Part shown: positions 13,501 through 22,036 of the stretch, piece after piece
How positions within the stretch are numbered: position 1 is the stretch's first letter
Layout: each line of letters begins with the position of its first letter
DNA from: Norana najaformis
Taxonomy: Eukaryota > Annelida > Clitellata > Crassiclitellata > Hormogastridae
Assembly: GCA_964023275.1 (NCBI GenBank)
Contig: OZ029917.1
Span: 29,402,005 to 29,466,004, forward strand
Reading direction: 5' to 3'
Length of the DNA stretch: 64,000 nucleotides
The notes under the pieces: generated by a model
Database searches by the model: none
What the model saw: the letters and a program-made list of their open reading frames with translations, nothing else
Told to the model about the DNA's origin: nothing
Translations under genes and position numbers: made by a program

Positions 13501-16500
13501 CCAACCATACCACAGCGTCCCATTTAGAGTTTAGCGTTACTTATAAAACCTCAATATGTATAGTTTTTAAGGTCCTTGATCGATTTTCTTGATAATGAAA
13601 GCCACGTACAAAGTGTCCAGACTTCTTTGGATTCAGCGGTGGAATTCTTTTTACCACTCATTTAAATTATTTGTGTACTTGAGTTCGTTTTAAGAATTTT
13701 TTCGAGAAGGTAATTTTTTAAGAGTACAAAACATTATTTAGGAAAGGATGGTCTTCGTGGAGCAGATGGAGAGAAAGGAACAATTGGACAAAAAGGTGAA
13801 CCAGGTGAATTAAAATTTTTTCAAGACAATTTAATTTAATTTATTACTGTTACTTACAAAACTTTTTTATATATAAACCTAATTAAACTTATAAATTCTT
13901 TTAAGCCTGTGACACTGCGTATTCGTAGACTCAGTGCTCAAGAGTGTTACCTCTTACTTGACTTTACTCTGTATATCTGTTATTGCTGTTATAATTTTAA
14001 TTACGATTAAAATTATTATTTTATTATTAGTTCCTTTGTTACTTTAATTCGAAATATTTGTAGTACGAAGTATCAGTAATTTTAATCTTTTATTACAGAA
14101 ATAACTATTAAAATAGCAATGAAATACATTTTTTAGGTATTCAAGGACCTCCAGGGATTAAAGGATTAAGTGGATTCACAGGAGAAAAAGGCCCTCAGGG
14201 TGAGAATGGTGCACCTGGCCGAAGAGGTGAAAAGGGGGACAAAGGAGACAAAGGGGACATTATTGTTCAAGTTCGAAATTGCTCATGTAAGACCATTATC
14301 GTAAATATTTGTTGTAAAATTTATTCTTTTATAGTGTAAAATTAAAACTTACTTAATTCCCTAAGCAGAGAACGTTTCTTAAAATATATTCTCCATAAAT
14401 TTTTATATTTTTCTTGCAAGTCCAGTTTTAGCATAACTTCTGTTTTTAGCTTAAAATATATTTTAATTTTATTTTATTTATATTTTAAAATATGTTTAAA
14501 GACTCTAATTAATTAATATTAATTAATTAGTGATTTTAATGAATTTAGGTCCGCAAGGTCCTAAAGGAAACAAAGGAGAACCTGGCTGTACGTATTTATT
14601 CTCAGCTGATACTTATTTTATTTTTTTATAAATTTTATTATTTATGTTATTATTTATAAGCATTATTACAGGGTAGATTTGAGTGAGTAAATTAGTAAGC
14701 TGTTGTAATTTGTATGCGTTACAATGGGCGCTTTGGAAGTGATGGAAATGTAGACACTGAGGAGGAATCAATATCTGCTAAAATATAGCAATTTTAGTAT
14801 CCGGATAAATCTATACCATGGCTATCAGACTCAGCATTTAGTTTGGGGTAAGGAGACAGAACACACTGTAGCAGCTGCCCACATAATGAAATTTACAGCT
14901 GTGTCTTGAGGTTTAATTGTGCAAGGTTTTTATGCGCCATGAAAGGCCCATGTCCTACTTGGGAGTGGTAAACGGAAGCTAGAGATAGGATATGTGATAG
15001 ACATAGTTATTTGATAGGAGATAGTGCGTCAACTAAGTAGAATTGCAGTATTCTATATTCTGCATCCTACTGAAGATGAACTTAAATTAAAATCTATAAC
15101 ACTAGTAAAAAAATTTCAAAATTTAGTTCTTTGATAATTTTTATCTTTTTAAATGCTGTGATACAAAAATTACTTTAAAAGAAATAAGTAGCTCCAGTGC
15201 TGAAAATACGGACTTCAGATTTAATTTATTTAATTGAATTCAGATATAATTAACAGATAAAAGGGAATTTTAAAACAAAAATCCACTATAATTTTTATGA
15301 AACAATTTTTTTAATTTTTAGAAAATTACATTTATAAGGTTATTATTATGTGGCTCAAAAATATATCTCTTTCTTTTATCTGGCGCTTTGTGTCATTTCT
15401 CATAACAGTTCAACATTATAAAAAAATGGCCACGTCGCAGCATAATTGCTAGTAGTAGAAAAGTAGACTGAAAAGTTCTTTATCTGCTCCATTTTTTCAC
15501 AAAAAGTTGTCAGTAACAAGTTTTAATTATTCCCAAGCTCTTTCCTCATGATCACGGAGATGTTGTTCAAATTGTCCATCTTTAAGAAGTTTACGTATTT
15601 GGGGCCAACAAACTACCACAAACCATCTTTCTTTTGTTTTGGCCTCACTAGTTGAGAGCCAGTCCATCTCATTTCATCGCCTTTACAAGATTCTCACATT
15701 CTCCTCAAGCAGATTCCATTTGTAGTATGAAGGACAAAATTTTTGCCTTCTGACCAGGTCGCTCAATTAATTCAATCCTGTGCAGGCAACGAATGAGGAA
15801 CAAAATCAGGATCTTTTAATGTTGAGGGCTTAGATGATTTATCTATGATTTTTCATCTCCATTCTGCTGGTGGTTAATTAATTGTCATATTAATGTTATT
15901 TATCTCAATAATAATAATTGACATAAGAACTTATTTGTTTGGCCCATCTGCGTGACGTCTATCAAATTTATATACACCCTTGTGCGAATTAATTGAAACA
16001 AGCAATGAATTTAGTAGTTTAGTGTAAAATATTCACATATACATGTACAAAACTCACATATACGTACATTAGTAACGGATATGACCTCCTCTATTTTTAA
16101 ACAGCATTTGAACACGGTTTGGCATGGAGTCTACTAGTTTCGAACAGTCACTGTTGATTTTCGGATCCCTGTGCCACACTTGAATCAGCGCCTGAATTAG
16201 CTTCTCCATAGTCGTACAGTACAGCACAGAGGCGACGTTTGCATATAGCCCACAAATTCGCAATGGGATTTATGTCTGGAAAATTCCATGGCCATTCATG
16301 TACCTGTATTTGCTGCTCTGTCATGAATTTCTTCACCACTTTCGATGTGTGACAGGTCCTGCTGCAATATCCCAGTACCGTCAGGATACCGCGTTTCCAG
16401 CTCTGGAATAACTCTCTTTCATCCCCAAAACATTTTCTTTTGTGGGTGCTTGACAGACTTGATTGATGTGACAATCACGAAGCTTCTCTCCCTGTGACCT

Positions 16501-19451
16501 TCGAACATGCTGACTTCGCTGGCCCTGTACAAGGAAATGGCTTTCGTCGGTGAAGAGGACTTTTCTCCACTGGTCTTTCGCCCATTCTTTGTACTTGTTG
16601 CCCATTTATACCGCTTTTTTTCATTGTTGTGGTTAAAAGCTGTTTCTTGACAGGTCTTCAGCTTTTCGTCCGACTGCAATAAGGCGCCTGTGAACTGTAG
16701 AGGAACTGATTTCGATTCCTTTCTCCTTCAAATCCGTTTTCAATGCGTCACTCGTCTTGCGGGGATCCTTTTTGCTTTGTTGAAGCAAGTAAGCGTCATC
16801 TCTAGGAGTTGTTTTCTTCTTGCGGCCACACTTTCCTTTACGTTTAGGAGAAACCGATCCGGTTTCCTGCTTCAACTTGATGACACGGCTGACAGTTGCT
16901 AAACTCACACCAACCACTGAAGCAATCTCTCGATATGTCTTAGCTGTGTGTTCGTGCAGAGTGACGATCTTCGTACGCTTCCTAGGTGTCACATCCATCT
17001 CGCACGGTGGTCGAATCACATCTGGTCATTAACCGAGAAATTAACAGGGTCGAGGATATACGGTCGCATACATTTACTTTTAAGCTGTGCTTTATTGTTT
17101 TGCGTATGGAACCTGGATAGACAACGAGAATAATATTAACTATTCATTAAAGATTCATATTTTTATAAGTTGCTCTGACCATGAAAAGAGCCTGCATCGT
17201 CACGCAGAGAAACAGGTTGGCGTGTTTACTTACTTGAGTTTAATCCAATAAAGAAAAACAAATTAGCGAAAATTACATTTAGATAATCAAGAACCTCGTT
17301 GATAATGTGGTTAACAGTATTAAAAGTAAATAGCCTGTCCAAAGCTTTGGAATTCATTTCCTTTATCAGTTCGGCCTGTTATGTCATTCTACTTGCTTAC
17401 CCGACGTATCCTGACTTCTGGTTTGTCTGAACAACGGAATTCGACACGGCTTCTTCAAAGATTAACATCATTTTGGATTGCGATTTTGATTTGAAGCGAC
17501 GACTGATGCCTTGGGCATTAAGATGAGAGCGCTATAAACGTCTTTAAATTACAGTTAATTAGATTACTTGAATCTATGTGTATGATTCTCTTTTACATCT
17601 ACTGCAGTTATATAGTTTGTTTTGATGTAGCTTTAAAAATTATAGCTACATGAGCTGTTTTTTTCCAGATGTCAGCTCTGATTCAATGGTTACTTGGATG
17701 AAAGACCATGACAAACATCTAAGCGGTATTTGCAATGGTTAAAAATTCTATAAATTTAAGTGGTTGCAATAATTTTTAAGATTATGACTTAAACAATTAT
17801 TAAATTTAAGTTCATAATTTATTAGATTATTCATTAGATAATATATTAGATAACAAAGTTCGACATTCATATATTTGGTATTTGGCTTCAGTTTCATATA
17901 TGATGTGGGTCGCGGTGGCGTAGAGCCTGTGCCTAGTTACAGGAGGGTCACGGGTTCGAATCTGTCTCAAGGCATTGCGTAGCCACCTTGGACAAGTAGC
18001 TAACCCACAATTGTCTGTGAGGAAGGCAACGGGAAACCACATCACAAATCTCATCCCTTGGTGGCATAAGCCAATGGATCTGCTTTCGGGCAGAGAACTC
18101 ATCATCATCATCATCATCGTCGTCTTCGTCGACGTCATCATCATCATGTGAGTATTGATAAATTGTTATATTTTTACGGTATAAATTACATGCTAATGAT
18201 TTGCATCATTTTTTTTCTAAATGTCTTTGTTCATTTAGAAAACAGTTCTTCTTCAACAAGCCAAGCTGCGTATTTACCGTCTGAAAGTAAGTTTTATGCA
18301 AATTATTTCTTATTGAGTTTGATTTTAGACTAGTTTTGACAGTTTTAATTATCATTTAAATTGTAATGTACTGTGCATTATGTTTAGATGGAATCACCTA
18401 TTTTCATCGAATTGTAAGGCTGTAAGTAGGCAACAATTGCTTTCTCTATGCCAAACTTATTCGAAGAAGACAGTAACAGTTAGCCGTAAGCTGTATATAG
18501 TCCATGAGAAACAGCTGTATTTAGGTTTCCACTAGGAGAAAAGTACCTTGTGTTTGATACTGTTATTGTTATCCTTTTGTGCTAACTGCAATAAACCTAG
18601 AACTATATTTGTCACATTATTATATGCATGTTTACTTCACAGTTAGTGTTTAGTCTGTTTTGTGTTAATACTAATAACATTTTTATTTTACAAGCACAGG
18701 TTGCAGGATTCGATTAGTCAGCAAACCACAATTCCAGAAACAAACGGGAATAATTTGGGGTGCGTGGCTTAGAGATCTGTCAACAAAAGAAAGTTTTAGT
18801 AAAGTTTGGGTTACAAACTATTTTACTGATAACGTTCTCTACGAATATTCGACGATGACAGATTTTCGTAAAGACAGAATCAGCAAAGTATATCACTTAC
18901 AGTATTATTTTTATGGAACAGGCCATGTTGTATTTAAAGGAAACTTTTATTACCACCGAGCAGGATACAATGAAATTGTACGGTATAGCCTCAAAGAACA
19001 GGTTATAACTGCTAAATTATCTGTGGAAGGAGCAACATACAGTGGCGGTATGTTTCTGTACTCAACTGAATATAATTATTTCGATCTCTCAATCGATGAA
19101 AATGGACTTTGGGCAATCTATTCGAATGAGTCTGAAACCGACACAATAATGGTAGCTAAAATAAACCACACTGATTTATCAATAAGCTCAGTTTTAAATA
19201 TATCTGTCGATAGAAGACAGTATGGAAATGGTTTTGTAGCTTGTGGAACTCTTTACTTGGTGCGCGACACGCGAACTAAAACAACTCGTATTGATTATGC
19301 ATTTGACTTATTCATAAGACAAAGTATATCTGTGTATCTTCAATTTATTAATCCATTCCAGATGAATAACATGGTCACCTATATACCTGAGTTCAGAAAT
19401 ATTTTTGCCTGGGATAAAGGAAATCAACTTATCTACAATGTTACAGTGTAA
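1250..19451 (+). CDS. Colmedin (gliomedin/UNC-122-like): membrane anchor, collagen repeats, olfactomedin domain; nine coding exons
   Basis: Proposed exons are 1250-1588, 2718-2796, 10509-10553, 13742-13804, 14137-14286, 14549-14587, 17669-17725, 18239-18286 and 18700-19451. They total 1,572 nt, 523 codons plus TAA, and all join in phase at GT/AG borders. Residues 1-18 are cytoplasmic, about 19-43 a hydrophobic anchor without a cleavable signal (type II). RVKR at 71-74 is a furin-like site; NHT and NQT are possible N-glycosylation sites. [11 protein letters not shown] then FC...YCPPG is the colmedin linker. Gly-X-Y repeats run about residues 131-221. The olfactomedin domain fills about 274-523. 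Relatives act as extracellular matrix or synaptic organisers, often after furin release; this role is inferred. A collagen exon could be missed in the large introns 2 and 3. The introns are loaded with mobile elements. Confidence 0.85.
1691..2068. repeat. 10-bp satellite (GATATGATAC)n in intron 1
   Basis: About 37 nearly identical copies of GATATGATAC, broken once near 1,820 by ATTTATGATATG. On the minus strand it reads endlessly as [10 protein letters not shown]; this open frame is a product of the repeat and not a gene. Confidence 0.97.
2570..2640 (-). repeat. SINE fragment (same family as at 53.8 kb)
   Basis: The segment CCTCCTCCTTTAT...CAGGCT...GACTGGCAC...GGCAGTGGCGGA matches the element at 53,809-53,911 base by base over most of its length, including spacing. 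Orientation is taken from the better-bounded copy there, which has its A tail on the minus strand. Confidence 0.6.
2718..2796 (+). CDS. Colmedin exon 2: cysteine linker and first Gly-X-Y triplets
   Basis: Acceptor TTGTAG|AGT, then [18 protein letters not shown] and FPGKPGLP, ending in a split glycine codon at CCAG|GTTGGT. The FC...YCPPG spacing is what colmedin linkers show. The donor is weak after GT; a donor at 2801 would break the glycine phase. Confidence 0.75.
2915..3075. repeat. Tandem duplication, about 81 bp x 2
   Basis: The block starting ATTTCGACTCCAAATGCACC and ending in TTTAAATTTAATTTA is repeated directly with no visible change. Confidence 0.95.
3076..3894. other. Intron 2 sequence, no gene seen
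   Basis: Many short open frames on both strands but none with recognisable content. It contains a TGTGTGACAACTCTC stretch near 3,430 that resembles the TGTGTGACAACCCTCC stretch of the neighbouring dispersed repeat at 3,918, so the repeat may begin further left. Confidence 0.3.
3895..4494 (+). repeat. Dispersed repeat, inverted relative to the copy at 52 kb
   Basis: It shares long collinear blocks with the reverse complement of 51,990-52,545, for example GACAAAGGGTGTGTGACAAC, GCCGCGACGAGATCACAC, CAGATTACTAGGCTCTTC, CATCACCGACAGAAA-type and GGTTACTCCCGC-type stretches. No coding potential recognised. The length and GC-rich non-coding nature suggest an LTR or a non-autonomous element, but no termini were proven. 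Confidence 0.7.
4496..4543 (+). mobile_element. LTR 5'-end fragment of the Gmr1-like element, fused to integrase
   Basis: TGTAGACTGAATCTATATATATATTC... to TTAGCAATTCCAA matches the LTR start at 5,837-5,887 with only a few differences, and then continues directly into integrase coding sequence. Confidence 0.75.
4546..5300 (+). pseudogene. Ty3/gypsy integrase, Gmr1-like, disrupted
   Basis: The core reads [22 protein letters not shown], then [23 protein letters not shown]: the second catalytic Asp (HTD) and the catalytic Glu (VERLNG) of the DDE core are visible. The C-terminal part includes GDKVL and later [25 protein letters not shown] frame change occurs near 4,635 and a stop near 5,145. An 18-bp segment also present in the downstream LTR interrupts GDKVL. 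It is followed by RNase H with no reverse transcriptase between them. Confidence 0.8.
5330..5699 (+). pseudogene. Ty3/gypsy RNase H, disrupted
   Basis: [61 protein letters not shown] and a final ADYLSRSLE with stop are the RNase H hallmarks of gypsy pol. Stops and a small deletion near 5,585 break it. Its end lies about 140 bp before an LTR start, so RNase H is the last pol domain, as expected when integrase sits upstream (Gmr1-like order). The reverse transcriptase that should precede it is deleted. Confidence 0.8.
5837..7153 (+). mobile_element. LTR of the Gmr1-like element (3' LTR; right end approximate)
   Basis: It begins TGTTGTAGACTGATTC right after the purine-rich AGTGGAGGAA, the usual polypurine tract position. 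The same LTR family is present inverted at about 35,640-36,131. A possible end is ATTGTAACA near 7,153, complementary to the TGTT start, but this is not certain. It includes AGCAAGGCCAGC and CCAATGAGG stretches shared with the other copy. Confidence 0.65.
6525..6567. repeat. Hairpin inside the LTR
   Basis: GAGCACCTGTATCATGAGC and GCTCATTGATACAGGTGCTC form complementary arms of 19-20 bp with one bulge and a 4-nt loop. Confidence 0.8.
7154..7991. other. Intron 2 sequence and upstream region of the unknown gene
   Basis: No gene seen. Around 7,360-7,395 a TGGTTACTCCC...CCCGCGCG stretch resembles the end of the dispersed repeat at 4,480, so the LTR element may lie inside that repeat. The last 100 bp before 7,992 may act as promoter of the following reading frame; TTATATAGCTG at about 7,951 is a weak TATA-like candidate. 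Confidence 0.3.
7992..9649 (+). pseudogene. Unknown multi-copy family with CxxC motifs and [10 protein letters not shown], one frameshift
   Basis: I recognise this only as a widespread uncharacterised family of invertebrate genomes. I chose ATG 7,992 ([13 protein letters not shown]) because the open frame further left lacks an ATG. The N-terminal third has [28 protein letters not shown] and DCYFCINK, a cysteine layout fitting zinc binding, then an acidic linker at about residues 140-170. After QWRLFIDSS the frame breaks near 8,790, apparently a short deletion, and continues to 9,649 with [70 protein letters not shown] and DYCWFFQQA. Rejoined length would be about 550 residues. Function unknown; mobile-element or viral origin is possible because copies are numerous and single-exon. 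It lies in colmedin intron 2, sense orientation. Confidence 0.8.
9650..10508. other. Intron 2 sequence, nothing recognised
   Basis: AT-rich; only short frames without recognisable content. It ends with the polypyrimidine tract and acceptor of colmedin exon 3. Confidence 0.4.
10509..10553 (+). CDS. Colmedin exon 3: collagen repeat (45 bp)
   Basis: ATAG|GT AAA AAA GGC ... CCAG|GTAATT encodes five Gly-X-Y triplets ([15 protein letters not shown]) bounded by split glycine codons. 45 bp is a standard collagen exon size. Confidence 0.85.
10823..11043. repeat. Fold-back palindrome (nested inverted repeats)
   Basis: Inner arms 10,875-10,910 and 10,934-10,969 are 36 bp and perfectly complementary (ATCTAATTATGCAGGAGGTT...). 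Outer arms, TAATAGTAAAACTAGAAAAT at 10,823 and its complement ending at 11,043, are also complementary with some mismatches. The core includes GGTTCGAATTCC, which looks like an RNA polymerase III B box. A fold-back or MITE-type element is likely. Confidence 0.85.
11131..11160 (+). repeat. Tc1/mariner-like terminal sequence, single end
   Basis: CAGTGGTGTGCAAAAATTTG plus GAATCACTTG resembles the terminal repeats of Tc1-type transposons. No partner end was found nearby, so it is at best a solitary terminus. Confidence 0.35.
11625..12110 (+). CDS. Hypothetical protein (161 aa), lysine/glutamate-rich
   Basis: An uninterrupted frame in colmedin intron 3. The middle (residues 45-100) is rich in K, E, L and R and could be helical. 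Nothing is recognised with confidence; charge and isolation fit the start of a retroelement Gag. It could also be chance. No neighbouring pol was found. Confidence 0.25.
   Translation: MILWGCKGIKNQDLKQTENQTVKLKSGSESEVESQQIRRLLKKRSVEFKKYKLTELLRSTEKLSKIQKEDFIHLIQIKERKYVTCEKAQKDTELWQDINKDVHNAEELECDSTGIVQLERSVSCLGGFEVRYPSESLNIIKVKQNLKGSIGAVETRGIVLV
12515..12896. mobile_element. Mariner-derived MITE, 382 bp, TA target site
   Basis: Terminal inverted repeats of about 100-110 bp begin CACTGTGTCCGGAAAAATTC and end in the complement, flanked by TA on both sides (12,513-14 and 12,897-98). The minus strand within the left half still encodes [17 protein letters not shown], which resembles the start of a mariner-type transposase, so the MITE is an internal-deletion derivative of an autonomous element. 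Confidence 0.88.
12901..12992. repeat. Three copies of GCGTTATTCGTCAGAT separated by (AT)n
   Basis: A 16-bp unit occurs three times, the copies separated by AT runs of unequal length, directly beside the MITE. Confidence 0.9.
13350..13523 (-). mobile_element. tRNA-derived SINE, family A, copy 1 (decayed)
   Basis: The minus strand reads GGGACGCTGTGGTATGGTTGG, then CACTGCGTAGCGACCTTGGACAAGTTG, CCCACAATT, and GGATTCGGGCAGAGAA. It is collinear with the copies at 17.9 and 35.1 kb. The B box is damaged and the trinucleotide tail is missing. Confidence 0.8.
13742..13804 (+). CDS. Colmedin exon 4: collagen repeat (63 bp)
   Basis: TTTAG|GA AAG GAT GGT ... CCAG|GTGAAT encodes seven Gly-X-Y triplets starting [13 protein letters not shown], with split glycine codons at both borders. 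Confidence 0.88.
14137..14286 (+). CDS. Colmedin exon 5: longest collagen exon, ends in NCS(C)
   Basis: TTTTAG|GT ATT CAA GGA encodes Gly-X-Y repeats ([16 protein letters not shown], then [14 protein letters not shown]). It then leaves the collagen pattern with IIVQVRNCS and a cysteine completed by the next exon. Donor TCAT|GTAAGA. Confidence 0.88.
14549..14587 (+). CDS. Colmedin exon 6: short collagen exon (39 bp)
   Basis: ATTTAG|GT CCG CAA GGT CCT AAA GGA, donor GGCT|GTACGT. The first two bases complete a cysteine codon, then [12 protein letters not shown] follows. Phase agrees with exons 5 and 7. Confidence 0.8.
14588..15960. other. Intron 6 sequence, nothing recognised
   Basis: AT-rich, with no plausible coding sequence. 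A few short inverted or direct repeats but no bounded element. Confidence 0.4.
16069..17019 (-). pseudogene. Tc1-type transposase, broken
   Basis: Minus-strand pieces in several frames cover a whole Tc1-like transposase. The N-terminal paired-type helix-turn-helix ([20 protein letters not shown]) is followed by a basic [10 protein letters not shown] linker, the second DNA-binding half, [13 protein letters not shown] with the first catalytic Asp, a damaged LQQD region, and [16 protein letters not shown]. The usual NPIENLW reads NPIANLW (codon GCG), so the third catalytic residue is lost. Several frameshifts separate the pieces. The possible left end near 15,970 (CACCCTTGTGCGAATTAATT) has no clear partner. 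Confidence 0.88.
17020..17668. other. Intron 6 sequence between Tc1 relic and exon 7
   Basis: No gene seen. The right terminus of the Tc1 relic should lie near the left part but was not identified. Confidence 0.35.
17669..17725 (+). CDS. Colmedin exon 7: spacer between collagen and olfactomedin domains
   Basis: A polypyrimidine tract and CAG precede AT GTC AGC TCT GAT; it reads [19 protein letters not shown] with donor AGCG|GTATTT. It is supported mainly by phase fit and clean splice sites; no domain is recognisable. Confidence 0.65.
17906..18145 (+). mobile_element. tRNA-derived SINE, family A, copy 2 (best copy)
   Basis: The head has a TGGCGTAGAGCCTG A-box-like and GGGTTCGAATC B-box sequence at the usual spacing of a tRNA promoter. 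The body contains CCTTGGACAAGTAGCTAACC and GGAAGGCAACGGGAAACCAC, ending GGGCAGAGAACTCATCATCATCATC with a trinucleotide tail. It sits in intron 7, sense to the gene. Confidence 0.88.
18239..18286 (+). CDS. Colmedin exon 8: serine-rich spacer
   Basis: TTTAG|AA AAC AGT TCT TCT TCA encodes [16 protein letters not shown] and ends at GAAA|GTAAGT. Phase agrees with both neighbours. Low-complexity spacer ahead of the olfactomedin domain. Confidence 0.7.
18287..18699. other. Intron 8, nothing recognised
   Basis: AT-rich intron with no element or open frame of note; acceptor CACAG at 18,695-18,699. Confidence 0.5.
18700..19451 (+). CDS. Colmedin exon 9: complete olfactomedin domain
   Basis: Acceptor CACAG|GT TGC AGG. 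About 250 residues contain the marks of the olfactomedin fold: an early cysteine (SCRI), [45 protein letters not shown] (the usual disulfide partner cysteine) and a final [19 protein letters not shown] before TAA. The domain is encoded by one exon without breaks and looks functional. Confidence 0.92.
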
Positions 19452-19715
19452 CGATAACCTCAATAACTTTTTTTAGTTAACATCACTATTTATTGTATTT
19501 ATACATCGTGTAAAATCATTTTCTGACCCCCTGGTAAAATGGCAATTATAGCATTTGGGACCAAAACAATTAAAACTTTTCATGTTTTTAAAAGTTATTT
19601 GATTTGCAATTTCCAAACAGAATCTGCTTTGATTTTGCCATTTCGTTGTCGACATAAATCTGAACGATGTTTGTCAAAATTTAGATAAGACTTTAAATTC
19701 AAATTAATTGGAATT

Positions 19716-19721
19716 AATAAA
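19716..19721 (+). promoter_or_regulatory. Possible polyadenylation signal of the colmedin gene
   Basis: AATAAA lies 265 bp after the stop codon and is followed by a T-rich stretch. The first good candidate downstream; not proven. Confidence 0.45.
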
Positions 19722-20022
19722 AGTTTTCTTTTCTTTTCACTTTTCTGAGTGACACTAGCATTTTTTTATTTTTTTTAAATCGCAGTGAAAAGAGTGATTG
19801 TGTGACGCATAAAAAGGGATCAAGGGTCAGGAACTTTGTACATGTTGTATACATTAATAGATAAGTATTATATTATTATATTCAAACATCGTGTTGTGTG
19901 ATTTGTATATCTACGTAAATTGTACATCTTCATTTTATATAACTATAATTTAAACATATATTGTATATCTGAAAATGTACGAAATATTTTACAGTGCTCT
20001 TGAAATTTAATTTGTGGACACT

Positions 20023-21420
20023 CTAAAAGCGAACTCCAGCTGATTTGCGTTTGTATTCAGTGTCAGGAGCTTCTCTGATCAGTGTCCAGCAGTAATCAGC
20101 CAGCGTACTTAATGCTTCACACACCCTGGTATCGTTTCTCCATTGTGGCAATGTTCTGATGAAATCGTTCGCCATGTTCACGTCACCAAGATTTGCTGGG
20201 AAGAAATCCAGATTATTCCAATGCATGAAATGTATTTTTGTGACATTTTTACCTCTATCAGCTGAACATATTTCGGTGATCTGTTATTACCCAGAAAGTT
20301 GCTGACAACGTAATTCAAAGACTGCCACACAATTAACTCAACTTTATTCAGAGGTTCGTCAAAGCAAATGTCACTCAGTTCCTCAAATACGCTTTCTCGT
20401 ATGCCTAACTTATGCAAGGAAAATTCTCTTAAGTACTTTTACCATTTTCCCTCTTTCTTCAAAGTTCTTCATAAGTCCAAGCTTTATATGAGATGGTAAT
20501 AAAAACTTTACTGTGATCAATAAGTGATTAGTTATGAATGTTATTTTGGCCTAATAACAAACGTTTGCGACGTACCCCAGATGCAGCCCAACAAGAAATG
20601 CTGCAACTTTAAAATGACCACACAAATTCCAGTTATGGTTAAATGACAGTAACAGCTTTATATTATCAGACGTCTCCGTCATATACACAGCATAACCTAT
20701 TGGTATTGATGGACATATTTCCGTTGTATAATAAAACTGCTTCGGTGAACAGTCGCCATTCTTGGGGAACATATTGACAACCAAGTGCGCCAAACAATCT
20801 AATCACGTTTTTATCAAAAAAAAAAATTACCAAATCGTCATGTCGCTTGCGAAATACAGAAACTTTAGTTCCTTGTGGCAGCAGATTCCACCCCTGAAGC
20901 CGAGGGCCCAGCAATTCCGCTCGACTCTGATTAATTTAAGTCCCAGGACTAGATCACTTAATTCAGGTTGAGTTATCAAATGAGGCTTACAACATTGGAA
21001 CTGGGGCAAAATGGAGTCTTCTGTTTCCTCTGTCACAGTCTAATCAACGTCGTCGATGATACGAACAGCTGGTGGTTGAGCACAGGAAGACTGCTATCAT
21101 GTGGTAGTCGGTCTCAAGGGCCGATGGAAGATTAGGATATTCAAATGATTTCTTGCTTTTGGAGGAATGGCCGAAAATATTTGTTAAAAAGAAATAACAG
21201 TCTGAAACACGATCTTTCATTGGAACAGCAAATAGCATAGACGGCCGAGAACCATTAAATCCATGCTCTGAGATTGACTGCGCAAGGTGTGCAAAAAAAT
21301 ATGAGATGGCCAACCTTTATCCTGATCGCCAACTTTACACCCAAAATACAGCTCATACACTTTCTGAACATTGACTTTTTTTTAGATTTCACAGTTAACC
21401 ACCGCAGATGTAACAAAATG
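20023..21420 (-). pseudogene. Second, decayed copy of the unknown CxxC/HQD family
   Basis: Minus-strand pieces in several frames follow the same order as 7,992-9,649: FAVPM...DCYFFLTN, ITQPELSDLVL, GWNLLPQGTKVSVFRKRHDD, GCQYVPQEWRLFTEAVLLYNG, IPIGYAVYM, HFKVAAFLVGLHLGY, VVSNFLGNN, HWNNLDFFPANLGDV, ADYCWTLIREAPD. The [10 protein letters not shown] box is lost (NMANDFIRTLP instead). Copies at 8 and 20 kb face each other and are diverged from each other, so they are old separate insertions or family members, not a fresh duplication. Confidence 0.8.
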
Positions 21421-22036
21421 TATCACGGATGTTAACAATATGTTAACTACGATTATCAGTGACAACCGACAGTCTTCCTGTGCTCAGTATGACTCAAACT
21501 TTCGGCAATTTCACAATAACCTCACGTGATAGAGAAATTCCATGTTCATTTATAAAATTAGCGAATGGAACACCAAGATTTATTTAGGAGGCAAGTGTTA
21601 TTAAAGTTTATGGAGTATTCTTATAGCACTAGAGAACGAGAACACTGAAGATTTATGAGTGCATAATATGAATTTTGGGCTGCTGATCACGAAAATCACC
21701 ATCAAATTTTCGTACTGCGTACATTTGTTTTAATCGCCTATTTTTTAAAAATTTACTTTGTGATTTTTGTTGTAACGAATACAATACATGTTTACGTTTA
21801 AGTAAGCGCACCCTCAAAGGATTTGTGATTTCATCCAACTAATATGTTGCCCACAAAGCAAGCTGTTTTGTTGCAGGTTGCACAACGTGCAATGGAAGGG
21901 CTAACGTGCTAATGGAAGGGTTTTTTGAAGTCATCAAGAATCTGGGCATGCTTGGTCAGGATGGATTCCGACAGGACATGCTATAAAAGCAGCTCGCACA
22001 CACGATGTAATGATTTACGTTGATATCAGTTTATTC
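21421..22036. other. Intergenic, nothing recognised
   Basis: Short frames only. No element boundaries found. Confidence 0.35.

Noticed and set aside
17827..18147. 106-codon minus-strand frame with poly-Met start
   Set aside because: It is the antisense of a SINE and its trinucleotide tail.
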